NCBI GenBank assembly: GCA_016124635.1
Contig: WGNJ01000011.1
Span: 152,235-216,234, forward strand
From: Alphaproteobacteria bacterium
GTDB taxonomy: Bacteria > Pseudomonadota > Alphaproteobacteria > Micropepsales > Micropepsaceae
Direction of reading: 5' to 3'
DNA length: 64,000 nt
The notes beneath the pieces were generated by a model. That model had not been told where the DNA came from. It worked only from the letters and a program-made list of their open reading frames with translations, and did no database searches. The position numbers were made by a program, and so were the translations under genes. Below, one piece after another: positions 16,826 through 26,200 of the stretch. How positions within the stretch are numbered: position 1 is the first letter of the stretch; every line of letters starts with the position of its first letter.

Positions 16826-17995
16826 TCAGGTGGGCAGCCGCCACAACGCGGCGAGATTGTTCTTTTGCATGTCCGAGGAGCCACCGACGATCGGCATACC
16901 AAGCAAATCCCGCACGTGGCGGTCCATGTCATAAGCGTCAGACAGGGCGTAGGCGCCCATGACTTGCTGACACGCAAGTCCGATCTCAACGCCGGTATCC
17001 GCGATAAAGAGCTTGGCCATCGACGTCTCCACCGCGCACGGCTTACCCTCGTCTGCCAGGCGCGCCGCGTTGTAGAGCATCAAGCGGCACGCCTCGAGCC
17101 GCGTTCGCGCAGCGACAAGTTTGTGTCGGATAGCCTGGTGTCCTGCGATCGGCTTGCCGAATTGCACGCGTTCCTGCGCGTACTGCCACGCTTCTTCGAC
17201 GGCCGCCTGCGCGATCCCGAACGTCACGGCCGCCACTTCGAGCTTCTCGACGTCAAGCGCGCGACCCGCAAGCATCTTCCACGCATGGCCCCACTTCTCC
17301 CTTCCCCCGACGATTGAATTCAACGGCAAGCGCACCTCGTCAAAATGGACGTCGCAAGATGCCGTGTAGCGTAGGTTCACATGCTCGATCGGCGTAATCG
17401 TGACGCCGGCCGTCTTTGGCGGAATGAGCAAGAACGTGAGCGCCTCACGTTTCGGTAGCTCGGGCGCACTATTCACCAGGCAGTAGATGTAGTCCGCCCA
17501 GTCCGCTCCGGTGCACCACCGCTTGGAACCATTGACGACGACGCTGTCGCCGTCGATGCGCGCGCGCGTCTTCACGGACGCAAGATCGCCGCCGACGTCG
17601 GGCTCCGACAGGCCGTATGCGAACAACAAATCGCCCCGCGCCAACTTCGGAAGCAACTCAGCTTTCTGCGCCACGCTTCCGTTCTCCGCGATATTCATTC
17701 CGCCGTAGAATGCGCAGTGGATGAACGGTCCGGCGAGAAATGGTCCGGCGCGGCACAGTTCTTCGATCGCCGCGACGGCCGCCCAAATATCACGGCCGGC
17801 ACCGCCATATTCTTCAGGCACCGTCAGCGCACAAAGCCCCATCCCAGCGAGTTCGCCGAACAACTCTCGCGGCCAAGTGTGCTGCTGGTCCCATTCGCGC
17901 CGCTTCTCGCGCGGCGCCTTGTCGACCACGAAGCGACGCAGCTGACGCCGCAACTCGGCGACATGCTCCGGCTCGGGCAAATTGTTCTCGATCAT
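16826..17995 (-). CDS. Acyl-CoA dehydrogenase family flavoprotein
   Basis: A 389-residue protein with the usual three-domain fold: N-terminal helices, a middle beta domain with YGLSEPDVGGDLAS and W/T flavin contacts (NGSKRWCTGAD), and a C-terminal helical domain with RVQFGKPIAGHQAIRHKL. The C-terminal segment that in most family members is (Y)EGTSQ, with the catalytic Glu, reads VGGSSDMQ here, so that base is missing. A Glu in the DVEKLE helix could substitute, as in isovaleryl-CoA-type enzymes. The ATG overlaps the TGA of the upstream enoyl-CoA hydratase gene (TGATG), so the two are coupled, probably in one acyl-CoA breakdown step pair. The acyl substrate cannot be told from sequence. Confidence 0.85.
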   Translation of the reverse strand: MIENNLPEPEHVAELRRQLRRFVVDKAPREKRREWDQQHTWPRELFGELAGMGLCALTVPEEYGGAGRDIWAAVAAIEELCRAGPFLAGPFIHCAFYGGMNIAENGSVAQKAELLPKLARGDLLFAYGLSEPDVGGDLASVKTRARIDGDSVVVNGSKRWCTGADWADYIYCLVNSAPELPKREALTFLLIPPKTAGVTITPIEHVNLRYTASCDVHFDEVRLPLNSIVGGREKWGHAWKMLAGRALDVEKLEVAAVTFGIAQAAVEEAWQYAQERVQFGKPIAGHQAIRHKLVAARTRLEACRLMLYNAARLADEGKPCAVETSMAKLFIADTGVEIGLACQQVMGAYALSDAYDMDRHVRDLLGMPIVGGSSDMQKNNLAALWRLPT

Positions 17996-18786
17996 CAGTC
18001 GCCCGAATAGGTCGGCTTGCGCTTCTCGACGAAGGCGGCGACGGCTTCGCGCCGGTCGCCCATCATGTTGGACAATATCTCATAGGCGATCGCGGCTTCG
18101 CTGAGTTGCGCCGACAGCGCCTTCAGAGGCTGGTTGGCAACCGTCTTCGTCCACCGCACGGCCCAGCGCGGATTGGCCAAGATCTTTTGGGCAACCTCGG
18201 CAACCTTCGCGTCGAGTTGATCCGCAGCCACGACGTGATTGACCAGCCCGATCTGCTCGGCGCGTTTTGCGGTGAGCATCTCGCCGGTCATCAAATATTC
18301 CTTCGCCCTCGCAAACCCGATCAGCTGCGGCCAGATCAATGCGCCGCCGTCGCCCGCGACCAATCCAACCTTCACGTGCGGATCGCCGATCACGGCGGTC
18401 TCGGAGGCGACCACGACGTCGCACAGCAAAGCGATTGTCGCGCCCAACCCCGCCGCCGCGCCGTTCAACCGGCAGATGATCGGCTTTTCCATATCGAGCA
18501 GAGAGGAGACAATGCGCTTCGCCTCCGGCGTGATGGCGCGAAAGGCTTTCGGATCCTCGATCTGCTGCTTAAACCAGGCCGTATCACCGCCCGCGCAAAA
18601 CGCCCGGCCCTCCCCCGTCAGCACGATGAGATCGCTCTCGGCGTCGTCCTGCGCCTCGACGAACACACGCGCCAATTCGTGATGCAATGCGCCGTCGACT
18701 GCATTCACGGGGCCTGCGCTGAGCGCGACGGTGAGAATACGTCCGTGCCGTGCAAAGCGAATGCGGGAGTAATTGTCGAACGCCAT
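17995..18786 (-). CDS. Enoyl-CoA hydratase/isomerase family protein
   Basis: A 263-residue crotonase-fold enzyme. The oxyanion-hole segments are FCAGGDTAWF and NGAAAGLGATIALLCD. The second catalytic loop reads KVGLVAGDGGALIWP, where Asp replaces the Glu of classical hydratases, a pattern common in hydratases of less certain substrate. The start at 18786 is set by a strong GGAGG 8 bases upstream; an in-frame ATG at 18813 is less likely. It ends inside the start codon of an acyl-CoA dehydrogenase gene and begins 37 bases after the murJ stop, so all three may share a transcript. The reaction is probably hydration of a 2-enoyl-CoA, but isomerase or hydrolase activity is possible in this fold. Confidence 0.87.
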   Translation of the reverse strand: MAFDNYSRIRFARHGRILTVALSAGPVNAVDGALHHELARVFVEAQDDAESDLIVLTGEGRAFCAGGDTAWFKQQIEDPKAFRAITPEAKRIVSSLLDMEKPIICRLNGAAAGLGATIALLCDVVVASETAVIGDPHVKVGLVAGDGGALIWPQLIGFARAKEYLMTGEMLTAKRAEQIGLVNHVVAADQLDAKVAEVAQKILANPRWAVRWTKTVANQPLKALSAQLSEAAIAYEILSNMMGDRREAVAAFVEKRKPTYSGD

Positions 18787-18823
18787 CGTGCGCGCCTCCT
18801 GGTGACGCTGCACGCTATGCCCA

Positions 18824-20353
18824 TCAATCCCGGATCGACAAGACGCTGCGCAACCCGAGGAGCAACGTGACGGCGCCGTAGACGGCGGCCGACAAGAGAG
18901 CGATCAACAATAGGTGCGCCTCCTTGTGATAGCGCGGCAGCTCATTCGCGAGTTCGGCCAGGGTCGCATTGGAGATGTAGACCGCCACACCCAATGCCAG
19001 CGCCGCCGCAACGATCCGCGGCCCGAACTCTTTGAGCCGCTCGCCGACGAACAAGATGTCCCGGCGGTGCGCAAAGAACGCCAAGCATCCGAGGTTGACC
19101 CACGACGCGGTCACCGTACCGAGTGCCAGACCAACCGCGCCGAGACCTACCCCAAGAACCAAGGCAACCTTGACCGCAACGTTGACGACGACGGCAATCA
19201 TCGTGGCGCGCACCGGCGTCGCCGTGTCGTTGCGCGCGTAGAACAGCGGCGTGAAGGTTCGGACCAATATGAAAGCCGGCAATCCCATGGCGTACGCTGT
19301 CAGCACAGTCGCTGCCGCCTCCGCCGCCTCAAAATTGAACGCACCACGCTGAAAGAGCCCCCGCATGATCTCTTGCGGCACGGTCAAAAACAGCGCAGCG
19401 CAGGGCAGCGTTAGAAAAAGTCCGAGCTCGACCGCCCGGTTGTGTGCCGTCGCCGCCGCCACCGGTTCGTTTGCCGCCAGCCGGCGCGACATCTCCGGCA
19501 GCAACACGGTTCCGAGCGCGACGCCGACAACACCGATCGGCAACTGGTTGATGCGATCCGCAAAATAGAGTGCCGTCAAACTTCCCTGGGGCAGAAAGCT
19601 CGCAATGATCACGTCGGCAAAGAGACCGAGTTGCACGCTCGCCGATCCGACGACCGCAGGTCCAAGAATGCGCAAGAAATTGCCGACATCGCCGGTCGCG
19701 CGCGGCCAGCTCAGCTTGACGCGCATACCGGCCCGCCGCGACGCCACGAAGAGCAGGGTCAGCTCGCAAAGCCCGCCGACCAAGACACCGAAGGCGGCTG
19801 CATGCCCCGCGGTCGGAAACATCCAATAGACCGCAAGCATCGCGGTCATCGTCAAATTCGTGAGGATCGGCGACGAGGCGGCCGCGGTGAAGCGCTGCTC
19901 CGCGTTGAGCATCGCCCCGAACTGCGAGACGATCGCGACGCAAAAGAGATAGGCGAACGTTATGCGCGTGAGGTTGGTCGCGAGCGCGAGCTGCTCCGGC
20001 CGTTCCGAGAATCCCGGTGCGATAACGCGAATAACCCACGGCATCGCCAGGAACGCCACCAGGAGCAGCGCGAGTTGAATAACGACCTGCCACGACATCA
20101 GATCGCCCGCGAATATGATCGCGGCGTCGCGGCCCTCTCGCGTCTTCTTGCCCGTATAGAGCGGAATGAACGCGGCGTTAAACGCCCCCTCAGCGAAGAT
20201 CGAGCGGAAATTGTTCGGCAGCCGCCAGGCTACTTGAAAAGCGTCCGAGATCGCGCCCGCCCCCATCGCGTAGGCCATGAGGAAGTCGCGCAACAGACCG
20301 GTCACGCGGCTGAGCAACGTGAAGCTGGAAACCGATATGAGGGAACGCAACAT
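18824..20353 (-). CDS. murJ: Lipid II flippase MurJ (MviN)
   Basis: A 509-residue inner-membrane protein of the MOP exporter superfamily that moves lipid II to the periplasmic face for peptidoglycan synthesis. The N-terminus matches MurJ closely: SLISVSSFTLLSRVTGLLRD, then GAGAISDAFQVAWRLPNNFR and FAEGAFNAAFIPLY. The remainder is a series of hydrophobic helices consistent with about 14 TM segments, and the length is normal. In many relatives glnD lies upstream; here the upstream neighbour is divergent threonine synthase, about 98 bases away, so the shared gap must hold both promoters. Downstream are two acyl-CoA genes with no functional link to cell wall synthesis. Confidence 0.96.
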   Translation of the reverse strand: MLRSLISVSSFTLLSRVTGLLRDFLMAYAMGAGAISDAFQVAWRLPNNFRSIFAEGAFNAAFIPLYTGKKTREGRDAAIIFAGDLMSWQVVIQLALLLVAFLAMPWVIRVIAPGFSERPEQLALATNLTRITFAYLFCVAIVSQFGAMLNAEQRFTAAASSPILTNLTMTAMLAVYWMFPTAGHAAAFGVLVGGLCELTLLFVASRRAGMRVKLSWPRATGDVGNFLRILGPAVVGSASVQLGLFADVIIASFLPQGSLTALYFADRINQLPIGVVGVALGTVLLPEMSRRLAANEPVAAATAHNRAVELGLFLTLPCAALFLTVPQEIMRGLFQRGAFNFEAAEAAATVLTAYAMGLPAFILVRTFTPLFYARNDTATPVRATMIAVVVNVAVKVALVLGVGLGAVGLALGTVTASWVNLGCLAFFAHRRDILFVGERLKEFGPRIVAAALALGVAVYISNATLAELANELPRYHKEAHLLLIALLSAAVYGAVTLLLGLRSVLSIRD

Positions 20354-20451
20354 GAAACGGCAGCGAATCTTGGGACTTAGCGCGCGACCTTACACGACCG
20401 GCCGCGCCTCTTTGGTGTATCTAGGCCCCGGCAAACGTAAAGAGCGCCTCA

Positions 20452-21690
20452 ATGTCCACAAATCTCGACAATCTCACCGCCGAGCGCCCGACATTCGTCA
20501 CACATTTGGAATGTTCAGCGACGGGCGAGCGGCAAGAGGCGGATCGCATTGCCAACCTGTCCCGAGCCGGTAAGCCGCTGCTCGTTCGCTACGACTTGCC
20601 CGCCATCCGCAACAGCCTATCGAAGGCTGATCTCGCGCGCCGTCCGCCAGACATCTGGCGCTATCGCGAATTCCTGCCGGTGCGAAAGGCCGCCGACATT
20701 GTTTCGCTCGGCGAAGTCATGACGCCCCTCGTGCCCTTGAAAAATAGTGCGCTGGGACCCGGCGAAGTACTGGTGAAGGATGAGAGCCGCTTGCCAACGG
20801 GGTCATTCAAGGCCCGCGGCGTCGCCCTCGCCATTTCGATGATGCGGGCCTTCGGCGTCACGGAGGCCGCGATGCCGACCAACGGCAACGCCGGCGCGGC
20901 GCTCGCGGCCTATTGCAGTAGAGCCGGCATCAAGACGACGATCTTCTGTCCTGAGGACACACCCGACATCAACGTTCGCGAGATCCAAGCACAAGGCGCG
21001 AATGTCTATCTGGTCAACGGCCTCATCGATGAATGCGGCAAGCTCGTCGGCCAGGGCCGCGAGGTCCGAGGTTGGTTCGACGTCTCCACACTCAAGGAGC
21101 CGTATCGCATTGAAGGAAAGAAGACGATGGGCCTCGAGCTTGCCGAACAACTCGGCTGGGAGGTGCCCGACGCCATCTTCTATCCGACCGGCGGCGGCAC
21201 TGGTTTGATCGGCATGTGGAAGGCTTTCGAAGAGCTCGAGGCCGTCGGCTTCATCGGTTCCAAACGTCCGCGCATGGTGGCCGTGCAGGCCTCCGGCTGC
21301 GCGCCGATGGTCAAAGCTTTCGACGCCGGCGAGGAGCACGCGGCGCGCTGGCAAAACGCCTCGACCATTGCGATGGGCATCCGCGTGCCGCAAGCGATCG
21401 GCGATTTTCTCATCTTGCGCGCCGTCCGCGAGAGCAACGGGTACGCTATTGCAGTCGATGATGACGATATCGTCGATGCACGAGATAACGTCGCCCGCAA
21501 AGACGGCCTTTTGATGTGCCCAGAAGGCGCGGCGACTTATGCCGCCTATCGAAAGTCGCTGCGCGAAGGCCGCATAGCGCCAGGTGATCGTGTGGTGCTG
21601 TTCAACTGCGCTAGCGGCCTCAAATACGACCTACCTCCCGCCATCAAGAAACTCGATCTGCGCCAACCAATCGATTTCAAAAGGCTCTGA
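20452..21690 (+). CDS. thrC: Threonine synthase (PLP-dependent)
   Basis: A 412-residue fold-type II PLP enzyme that converts O-phosphohomoserine to threonine. The PLP lysine sits in DESRLPTGSFKARG, the phosphate-binding loop is PTGGGTGLIGMWKA, and the C-terminus has PEGAATYAA and the CASG segment. The N-terminus contains HLECSATGE, with a single Cys where many members of this group carry a small zinc-like knuckle, typical of the archaeal/plant-like threonine synthases. It is divergent from murJ and stands alone. Other PLP lyases such as threonine dehydratase share the fold, but the N-terminal extension and overall motifs favour threonine synthase. Confidence 0.9.
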   Translation: MSTNLDNLTAERPTFVTHLECSATGERQEADRIANLSRAGKPLLVRYDLPAIRNSLSKADLARRPPDIWRYREFLPVRKAADIVSLGEVMTPLVPLKNSALGPGEVLVKDESRLPTGSFKARGVALAISMMRAFGVTEAAMPTNGNAGAALAAYCSRAGIKTTIFCPEDTPDINVREIQAQGANVYLVNGLIDECGKLVGQGREVRGWFDVSTLKEPYRIEGKKTMGLELAEQLGWEVPDAIFYPTGGGTGLIGMWKAFEELEAVGFIGSKRPRMVAVQASGCAPMVKAFDAGEEHAARWQNASTIAMGIRVPQAIGDFLILRAVRESNGYAIAVDDDDIVDARDNVARKDGLLMCPEGAATYAAYRKSLREGRIAPGDRVVLFNCASGLKYDLPPAIKKLDLRQPIDFKRL

Positions 21691-21927
21691 CGTCAACTCG
21701 TTGAAGGCATCGCCTGTTGGCAAGGGCCGGTCGGCTTGGGCCAGCGGTCGAATGCTCCACACGTCCCGCCCCGCCCCCCTGCCCTGAGTTGCACACGATC
21801 ATTCCACTCGCCCACCGATGGCTGGATGCACAGAAGTTGCTCGCCCAATGGGGCTCGTTGCGCGCACTCGAGCATTGCCGCGATCGACGAACGCTCTTAG
21901 CGTCAAGCGATTGCTGGGAGAGAGAAC

Positions 21928-22587
21928 ATGCGGAAATCAGGACTGGTCATCGCCTCTTTGGCGCTGGCCGCCTTTAGTGCGAGCAGTGCCACAGCGGCGG
22001 AGTCGCTGATCAGCAACCCCACCGCCGTCATCGACACGCTCGACGTCACCACAGTTGGTGAAATGCTCGCGGAGATTGGCGCGCAACGCGTCGAAACGAG
22101 CGAAGAAGGTGATAAGAAGCTCATCAGATTCTACAATGGCGAGGTGCCGTTCATCGCAGCTGTTGCACTCTGCGATCTGAAGCCCGGTAAGTGCCTTGGT
22201 CTTGCCGAGGTCACCGTGATGCAGACCTCGGCCAACATCACTCTGGACGTGATCAACAAATACAATAGCGACAACCTCTTCATGGCAGCGTTTAAGCTCG
22301 ACGACAATCGATTGGGCTTTGGGCGCGTCGTTATCGTCGACGGTGGTATCACCCGCCAGAATCTGGCGATCAACTTGGCTGGATTCGTCGTCGGCATTCC
22401 GGAGGCCGTTAAGCAGCTGCAGGGCCAACTCACATCGAGCCTTCAGCGGTCCAATCCGCGAGCCGCTGCCGCGATGGCAAACATCCGCTTCACGCCTGTC
22501 CAAGCGGATCCTCGCCACGCGCGGTTCGTCGCGGACCAACTCATGGCGCAGTACAAGGCGCTGCTGACGCGTGGCATCCGCCACTGA
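21928..22587 (+). CDS. Secreted YbjN-domain-like protein
   Basis: A 219-residue protein with a clear Sec signal peptide (MRKSGLVIASLALAAFSASSATAAE). The body resembles the YbjN fold: a strand segment KLIRFYNGEVPFIAAVALC, a pair of Cys in LCDLKPGKCLGL that could form a disulfide, then ITLDVINKYNSDNLFMAAFKLDD and GGITRQNLAINLAGFV. The family's molecular role is poorly known. It stands alone, with GGGAGAGA just upstream of the start and a strong intrinsic terminator 29 bases after the stop, so it is a single-gene transcript. The family call is from pattern only. Confidence 0.7.
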   Translation: MRKSGLVIASLALAAFSASSATAAESLISNPTAVIDTLDVTTVGEMLAEIGAQRVETSEEGDKKLIRFYNGEVPFIAAVALCDLKPGKCLGLAEVTVMQTSANITLDVINKYNSDNLFMAAFKLDDNRLGFGRVVIVDGGITRQNLAINLAGFVVGIPEAVKQLQGQLTSSLQRSNPRAAAAMANIRFTPVQADPRHARFVADQLMAQYKALLTRGIRH

Positions 22588-22615
22588 CACCAGCCAAGTT
22601 CAGGATCCAACGAAC

Positions 22616-22649
22616 GACGCTACCGCCCACCGCGGTAGCGTCTTTTTTT
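22616..22649 (+). terminator. Intrinsic terminator after the YbjN-like gene
   Basis: A perfect 11-bp stem (GACGCTACCGC pairing with GCGGTAGCGTC) with a CCACC loop is followed by seven T residues. It is the strongest terminator in the window. Confidence 0.95.
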
Positions 22650-22730
22650 CGTCAATCGGCCCGCACGATCGGCAGCCGTCAGTGTCGATGCTGGCGATCA
22701 ATGTCGGGTGTCTAGCTATGAATATACGCA

Positions 22731-22809
22731 CGGAGCGAGCTGTAGCTTGCGGCGGCTGTCGCAAGCTTCATCGGCCGCCGTCGGGGATCTCCTTGCCGAT
22801 TTTGCTCCG
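22731..22809. other. Three-way-junction structured element, candidate ncRNA or palindromic repeat
   Basis: Three helices nest to form a closed junction. Helix 1 pairs 22731-22738 with 22802-22809 (8 bp, one G-U). Helix 2 pairs AGCTTGCG (22744-22751) with CGCAAGCT (22760-22767). Helix 3 pairs ATCGGC (22770-22775) with GCCGAT (22795-22800). Nearly all of the 79 bases are paired or in short loops, and no reading frame is convincing. It could be a small RNA or an intergenic palindromic repeat of the kind common in Rhizobiales; the strand is not fixed by the sequence. Confidence 0.45.
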
Positions 22810-22907
22810 TCCGCCGACTCGGTCATGCTCTTGTCGTCATGTGACTGACTGATTCGCACCGAGTTACCCACAGGCAAAAGGGGCGAAATCTCCGGCAGCA
22901 CAAGGCG

Positions 22908-23035
22908 TTGAGAGCGAACCTCTCATCACGCTCTCAAGGCAGCGTACGAGGCGCGCCAAGAGAGCCTCAGACTCGATTTCGGAGCGGAGCGAGCCGCAAC
23001 CAGAAAAGAGTCAGCTTCGGTGGCAAAGACGCCAC
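22908..23035. other. Cluster of hairpins in the long intergenic region before nrdJ
   Basis: No gene is visible here. Successive inverted repeats are TTGAGAGCG/CGCTCTCAA (22908-22916 with 22929-22937), GAGGC/GCCTC (22948-22952 with 22964-22968) and GTGGC/GCCAC (23020-23024 with 23031-23035). They lie upstream of the likely nrdJ promoter, so they are probably not part of its leader. They could belong to an unrecognised small RNA. Confidence 0.3.
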
Positions 23036-23066
23036 GTTGAATCCCACGGATTTTCCCCAACGCCAC

Positions 23067-23114
23067 CCACAAGAGATTGTATCGACCCACCGGTCTTAAC
23101 ACAAAATCTATTGC
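23067..23114 (+). promoter_or_regulatory. Pair of NrdR-type boxes upstream of nrdJ
   Basis: Two 16-base sites, CCACAAGAGATTGTAT (23067-23082) and ACACAAAATCTATTGC (23099-23114), each match about 12 of 16 positions of the NrdR consensus (acaCwAtATaTwGtgt). Their starts are exactly 32 bases apart, about three helical turns, which is the normal spacing for NrdR boxes. NrdR represses ribonucleotide reductase genes when dATP is high. No nrdR gene is in the window. The -10 and -35 elements are not clear but would fall within this interval. Confidence 0.6.
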
Positions 23115-23145
23115 TTCAGACGACATCTAGCCCCTTACTAGGGCC

Positions 23146-23238
23146 ACCTGCTCGCGAGCCAAAACGGCCCGCGGTTCCCAGTCCCGGTGTGGGGGTTCCA
23201 GTCGATGAAAAACACCGGCGCTGTGAGCAAGAGCAGGT
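23146..23238 (+). promoter_or_regulatory. Structured 5' leader of nrdJ, candidate cis-regulatory RNA
   Basis: Downstream of the NrdR boxes and 32 bases before the nrdJ start, ACCTGCTC (23146-23153) pairs perfectly with GAGCAGGT (23231-23238) and encloses CCGGTGT (23184-23190) pairing with ACACCGG (23212-23218). Two copies of GGTTCC(C)AGTC lie inside. A classical cobalamin riboswitch would be expected for a B12-dependent enzyme, but I do not find its conserved B12 box or core. Confidence 0.4.
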
Positions 23239-23270
23239 CGCGAAACTTGTATCCGTCCTGGAGGGGCTAA

Positions 23271-26200
23271 ATGCGCATCGACCGCCTGTTTACCGTTGAA
23301 GGCCAATCCGCGTACGCCGGCATCAAATTCCGTACGACCTCGAGCGAAATCAGGAACCCCGATGGTTCGCTCGTCTTTCGCCAAGAGAACATCGAAGTTC
23401 CCGAGCGATGGTCGCAGGTCGCATCCGACGTCTTGGCGCAGAAATACTTCCGCAAAGCGGGTGTGGCCTCGAAGCTAAAGCCGGTCTCCGAAGGCAACGT
23501 CCCCTCGTGGCTGTGGCGTCAGGAACCCGACCGGGAAGCGATCGCAACGGGCGAAGCCAAATTCGCGGGTGAAACGAGCGCGCGCCAAGTCTTCGACCGC
23601 CTCGCCGGCACCTGGACCTATTGGGGTTGGAAGGGCGGCTATTTCGACCAAGAGCGCGACGCCCGTGCCTTCTTCGACGAAATGCGCTTCATGCTCGCCG
23701 CCCAGATGGCGGCGCCGAACAGCCCGCAGTGGTTCAACACGGGTCTGCATTGGGCGTACGGCATCGATGGTCCTGCTCAGGGTCACTTCTATGTCGACCA
23801 CTGGACCGGCGAACTCGTGAAATCGGGGAGCGCCTACGAGCATCCGCAGCCGCACGCCTGTTTCATTCAAGGCGTTCGCGATGACCTAGTGAATGAAGGC
23901 GGCATCATGGACCTCTGGATCCGCGAGGCACGTCTCTTCAAATACGGCTCGGGCACTGGCTCGAATTTCTCCGCATTGCGCGGCGCCAATGAAGCTCTCT
24001 CCGGTGGCGGCAAGTCGTCCGGCCTTATGAGCTTCCTCAAGATCGGCGACCGCGCCGCCGGCGCCATCAAATCCGGCGGTACGACACGTCGCGCAGCCAA
24101 GATGGTCATCGTCGATGCCGATCACCCCGACATCGAGAATTTCATCGACTGGAAGGTTCGCGAAGAGCAGAAGGTCGCGTCAATCGTCGCCGGCTCGAAG
24201 CTCCTCGCCACGCACCTCAACGCCATCATCAAAGCGTGCTTGAACTGCCGCGGCGACGGCGACACCTGCTTCGATCCCGCCCAGAACCCGGCGCTGAAGC
24301 GCGAGATCAAGGCCGCTCGCAAGTCGCAGATTCCGGACAACTCGATCCAGCGCGCCATCCACTTCGCGCGTCAGGGTTACACGCAAATCGAAATTCCGGT
24401 CCACGATACGGATTGGGACGGTGAGGCCTACTACACCGTCTCCGGTCAGAACTCGAACAACTCCGTCCGCGTCACCGACGACTTCCTGAAGGCCGTCGTT
24501 CACGACGGAGAATGGAAGCTGACGCGCCGCACGGACGGGAAGGTCACCAAGACACTCGCGGCGCGCGGCCTGTGGGACAAGATTGCGGAAGCTGCCTGGC
24601 AGTGCGCAGACCCGGGCCTGCAATTCCACACGACGATCAACGATTGGCACACCTGCCCCGCGTCCGGCCCGATCCGCGCGTCCAATCCATGCTCCGAGTA
24701 CATGTTCTTGGACGACACGGCCTGCAATCTTGCCTCGCTTAACTTGCTTGCCTTCCGCAAGGAAACGACCGACGGCCGCAAGGTGTTCGACGTCGCGGCT
24801 TACGAGCATGCAGTCCGCCTCTGGACGATCGTGCTCGAAATCTCGGTGATGATGGCGCAGTTCCCGTCGAAGGAGATTGCCCAGCTCTCGTATGAGTACC
24901 GCACGCTCGGTCTCGGCTACGCCAATATCGGCGGCCTGCTCATGTCGTCCGGTTTGGGTTACGACAGCCCGCAGGGCCGCGCCGTCGCAGGGGCCCTTGC
25001 AGCGCTCATGACCGGTGCCTCCTATGCGACGTCGGCCGCGATGGCGCGTGAACTCGGTGCGTTCAAAGGCTACGCCAAGAACGCCGAGCACATGCTGCGC
25101 GTCATCCGCAATCACCGCCGCGCGGCGAACGGCGCGATCGACGGCTATGAGCAGCTGTCGACCAAGCCGGTTTCGCTCTCAGCGATCGACATCCCGGAAC
25201 AGGGTTATGAGGGTCTGCTCGACCGCGCCCGCGCCACGTGGGACGAAGCTTTGGCGCAAGGCGCGCTCTACGGCTTCCGCAACGCTCAAGCGACGGTGAT
25301 CGCGCCGACCGGCACGATTGGCCTCGTCATGGATTGCGACACGACGGGCATCGAACCCGACTTCGCGCTCGTCAAGTTCAAGAAGCTGGCCGGCGGCGGC
25401 TACTTCAAGATCATCAACCAATCGGTGCCGGAAGCGTTGCGCGTTCTCGGCTACCGGCCGGAACACATCGAAAGCATCATCAACTACGCGGTCGGCCACG
25501 GCACACTCAAAGGTGCGCCTGGCGTCAACCACGAGTGGCTTAAGATCAAAGGCTTCACCGATAAGGAATTCGCCGCCGTCGAAGGCGCGCTGTCGACCGC
25601 ATTCGACATCCGCTTCGTGTTCAACCGGTGGACGCTCGGCGAAGAGTTCTGCACCAAGACGCTCAACATCGCCGAAGAGCGGCTGGATGCGCCGGACTTC
25701 GATCTTCTCTCCGAGATCGGCTTCACCAAGACCGAGATCGAAGCGGCCAACGTCTACTGCTGCGGCGCGATGACGTTGGAAGGCGCCCCGCATCTCAAGG
25801 ACGAGCATCTGCCCGTCTTCGATTGCGCCAATCCTTGCGGCAAGATCGGCAAGCGCGCGCTTTCGGTCGACAGTCACATCCTCATGCTGGCTGCAGCCCA
25901 GCCGTTCATCTCCGGCGCGATCTCCAAGACGATCAACATGCCCAACGTGGCGACCGTGCAGGATTGCGCCGACGCATACCTGAAGTCCTGGAAGCTCGCG
26001 CTCAAGGCCAACGCGCTCTATCGCGACGGCTCAAAGCTCTCGCAGCCGCTCGCAACCTCGGTGCTCAGCGGCGACGACGAAGAAGACGAGATCGTCGATC
26101 AGGTGCTCGAAGCGCCGCAAGGCGTGCAGGCGCAGAAGGTTGCCGAGCGCATCGTCGAACGCCTGGTTGAGATCAACAAGCGCGACCGCGAGAAGCTGCC

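Noticed and set aside
22864..22872. TTACCCACA, close to a DnaA box (TTATCCACA), as a sign of an origin
   Set aside because: Only one site with a mismatch, and no AT-rich region or further boxes nearby.
23115..23270. Classical cobalamin riboswitch upstream of nrdJ
   Set aside because: No recognisable B12 box or conserved core; only generic helices can be shown.
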